64,000 nt of DNA from Dysgonomonadaceae bacterium zrk40 (GTDB taxonomy: Bacteria; Bacteroidota; Bacteroidia; Bacteroidales; Dysgonomonadaceae), in NCBI GenBank assembly GCA_016916535.1, contig CP070277.1, positions 62,001 to 126,000 on the forward strand, written 5' to 3'. Positions 63,829 to 64,000 of this stretch are shown piece by piece; positions within the stretch are counted from its first letter, which is position 1; every line of letters starts with the position of its first letter. The notes beneath the pieces are model-generated. The model saw only the letters and a list, made by a program, of their open reading frames with translations. It was not told the origin of the DNA and searched no databases. Both the position numbers and the translations under genes were made by a program.

Positions 63829-63870
63829 ACACCGACATTACGGTCGATCGACCGGTCGATCAATCCCAAT

Positions 63871-63935
63871 TTGAGTGTAACAAAAGCCCCCTGGAGTCTC
63901 GTTTGAAGTGAAAGGCGTTACACTTCAGTCTCACG
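63871..63935. repeat. Motif repeats at the tniA-side transposon end
   Basis: Three related motifs: TTGAGTGTAAC (63871-63881), AGTCTCGTTTGAAGTGAAAG (63895-63914; 16 of 20 like the inverse of the left-end motif) and GTTACACTTCAGTCTCACG (63917-63935). Multiple short repeats at each end are usual for Tn552/Tn5053-type elements. Confidence 0.6.
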
Positions 63936-64000
63936 CAAATCCTTGAAAACGCTCAAGGCGCGAGTCCCGGTTTCAAAGGCAAATCGACATGTCCCGGTCG

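Larger units (their letters stand above)
61268..63935 (-). mobile_element. TniA/TniB-type transposon
   Basis: About 2.7 kb holding a DDE transposase and a AAA ATPase on the minus strand, with related 20-bp motifs (GTTACACTTC...AGACT) repeated at both ends. Organisation resembles Tn552/Tn5053-type elements. No tniQ, resolvase or cargo gene is between the ends. Exact termini and target duplication could not be set. Confidence 0.7.

Noticed and set aside
1-64000. CRISPR arrays, tRNA and rRNA genes
   Set aside because: No regularly spaced repeats, cloverleaf-like sequences or rRNA signatures were seen on reading both strands.

Overview
The window reads as part of a large replicon, most likely a repABC plasmid or chromid, from an alphaproteobacterium of the Hyphomicrobiales (Rhizobium/Martelella/Hoeflea-like). 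The grounds are a complete repABC replication/partition locus with its antisense-RNA interval, DUF736/DUF2493/DUF1403 plasmid genes, a strawberry-notch methylase-helicase, high GC with alphaproteobacterial codon use, and a dense mix of insertion sequences. No rRNA, tRNA or CRISPR array was seen.

Layout. 1-7.8 kb is plasmid backbone: methylase-helicase (cut by the left window edge), Toprim protein, DUF2493, two DUF736 proteins and an L,D-transpeptidase lipoprotein. 7.8-16.2 kb is the replication and stability block: repA, repB, ctRNA, repC with an AT-rich internal origin, a HigBA-type toxin-antitoxin pair with a clear promoter/operator, a tyrosine recombinase, DUF1403 and ScpB. From there the window is a chain of cargo modules separated by mobile elements. 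The main divider is an IS6-family element present in three near-identical 809-bp copies (16404, 47420, 58938). 17.2-25.7 kb is an arginine/citrulline/ornithine catabolic module: Lrp regulator, ornithine cyclodeaminase, CtlX-type hydrolase, LysR regulator, polar amino-acid ABC transporter and an arginase-family enzyme. 25.7-27.8 kb is a Tn3-transposase remnant cut by an IS6100-like element. 28.1-35.0 kb is a nitric-oxide module: pseudoazurin, a NitT/TauT-type ABC transporter, two NnrS proteins, NnrU and NsrR, with a good NsrR-type site before the operon. 35-36.5 kb is a gene graveyard.

36.5-46.9 kb is the most unusual segment. A LysR regulator is divergent from a broken gene with two in-frame stops. 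A tightly packed operon follows: a FecBCD-like metal-chelate ABC transporter, an FmdE-like protein and the C-P lyase core phnGHIJKL, without phnM, phnN or phnCDE. The same inverted repeat (CATGA-N9-TCATG) lies before both the broken gene and the operon, suggesting joint control and uptake of a metal-phosphonate complex.

48.3-54.3 kb is an exported/membrane cassette: LuxR regulator, polytopic protein, VWA protein with four Ig-like repeats, SH3b protein and two small secreted proteins. 54.3-58.9 kb holds an IS5-family element, a Kef-type antiporter with a small HTH protein, a tandem universal stress protein and two small hypothetical genes. After the third IS copy, 60.5-63.9 kb has an EamA transporter truncated by a TniA/TniB-type transposon whose ends carry repeated 20-bp motifs, one pair forming a perfect 25-bp inverted repeat.
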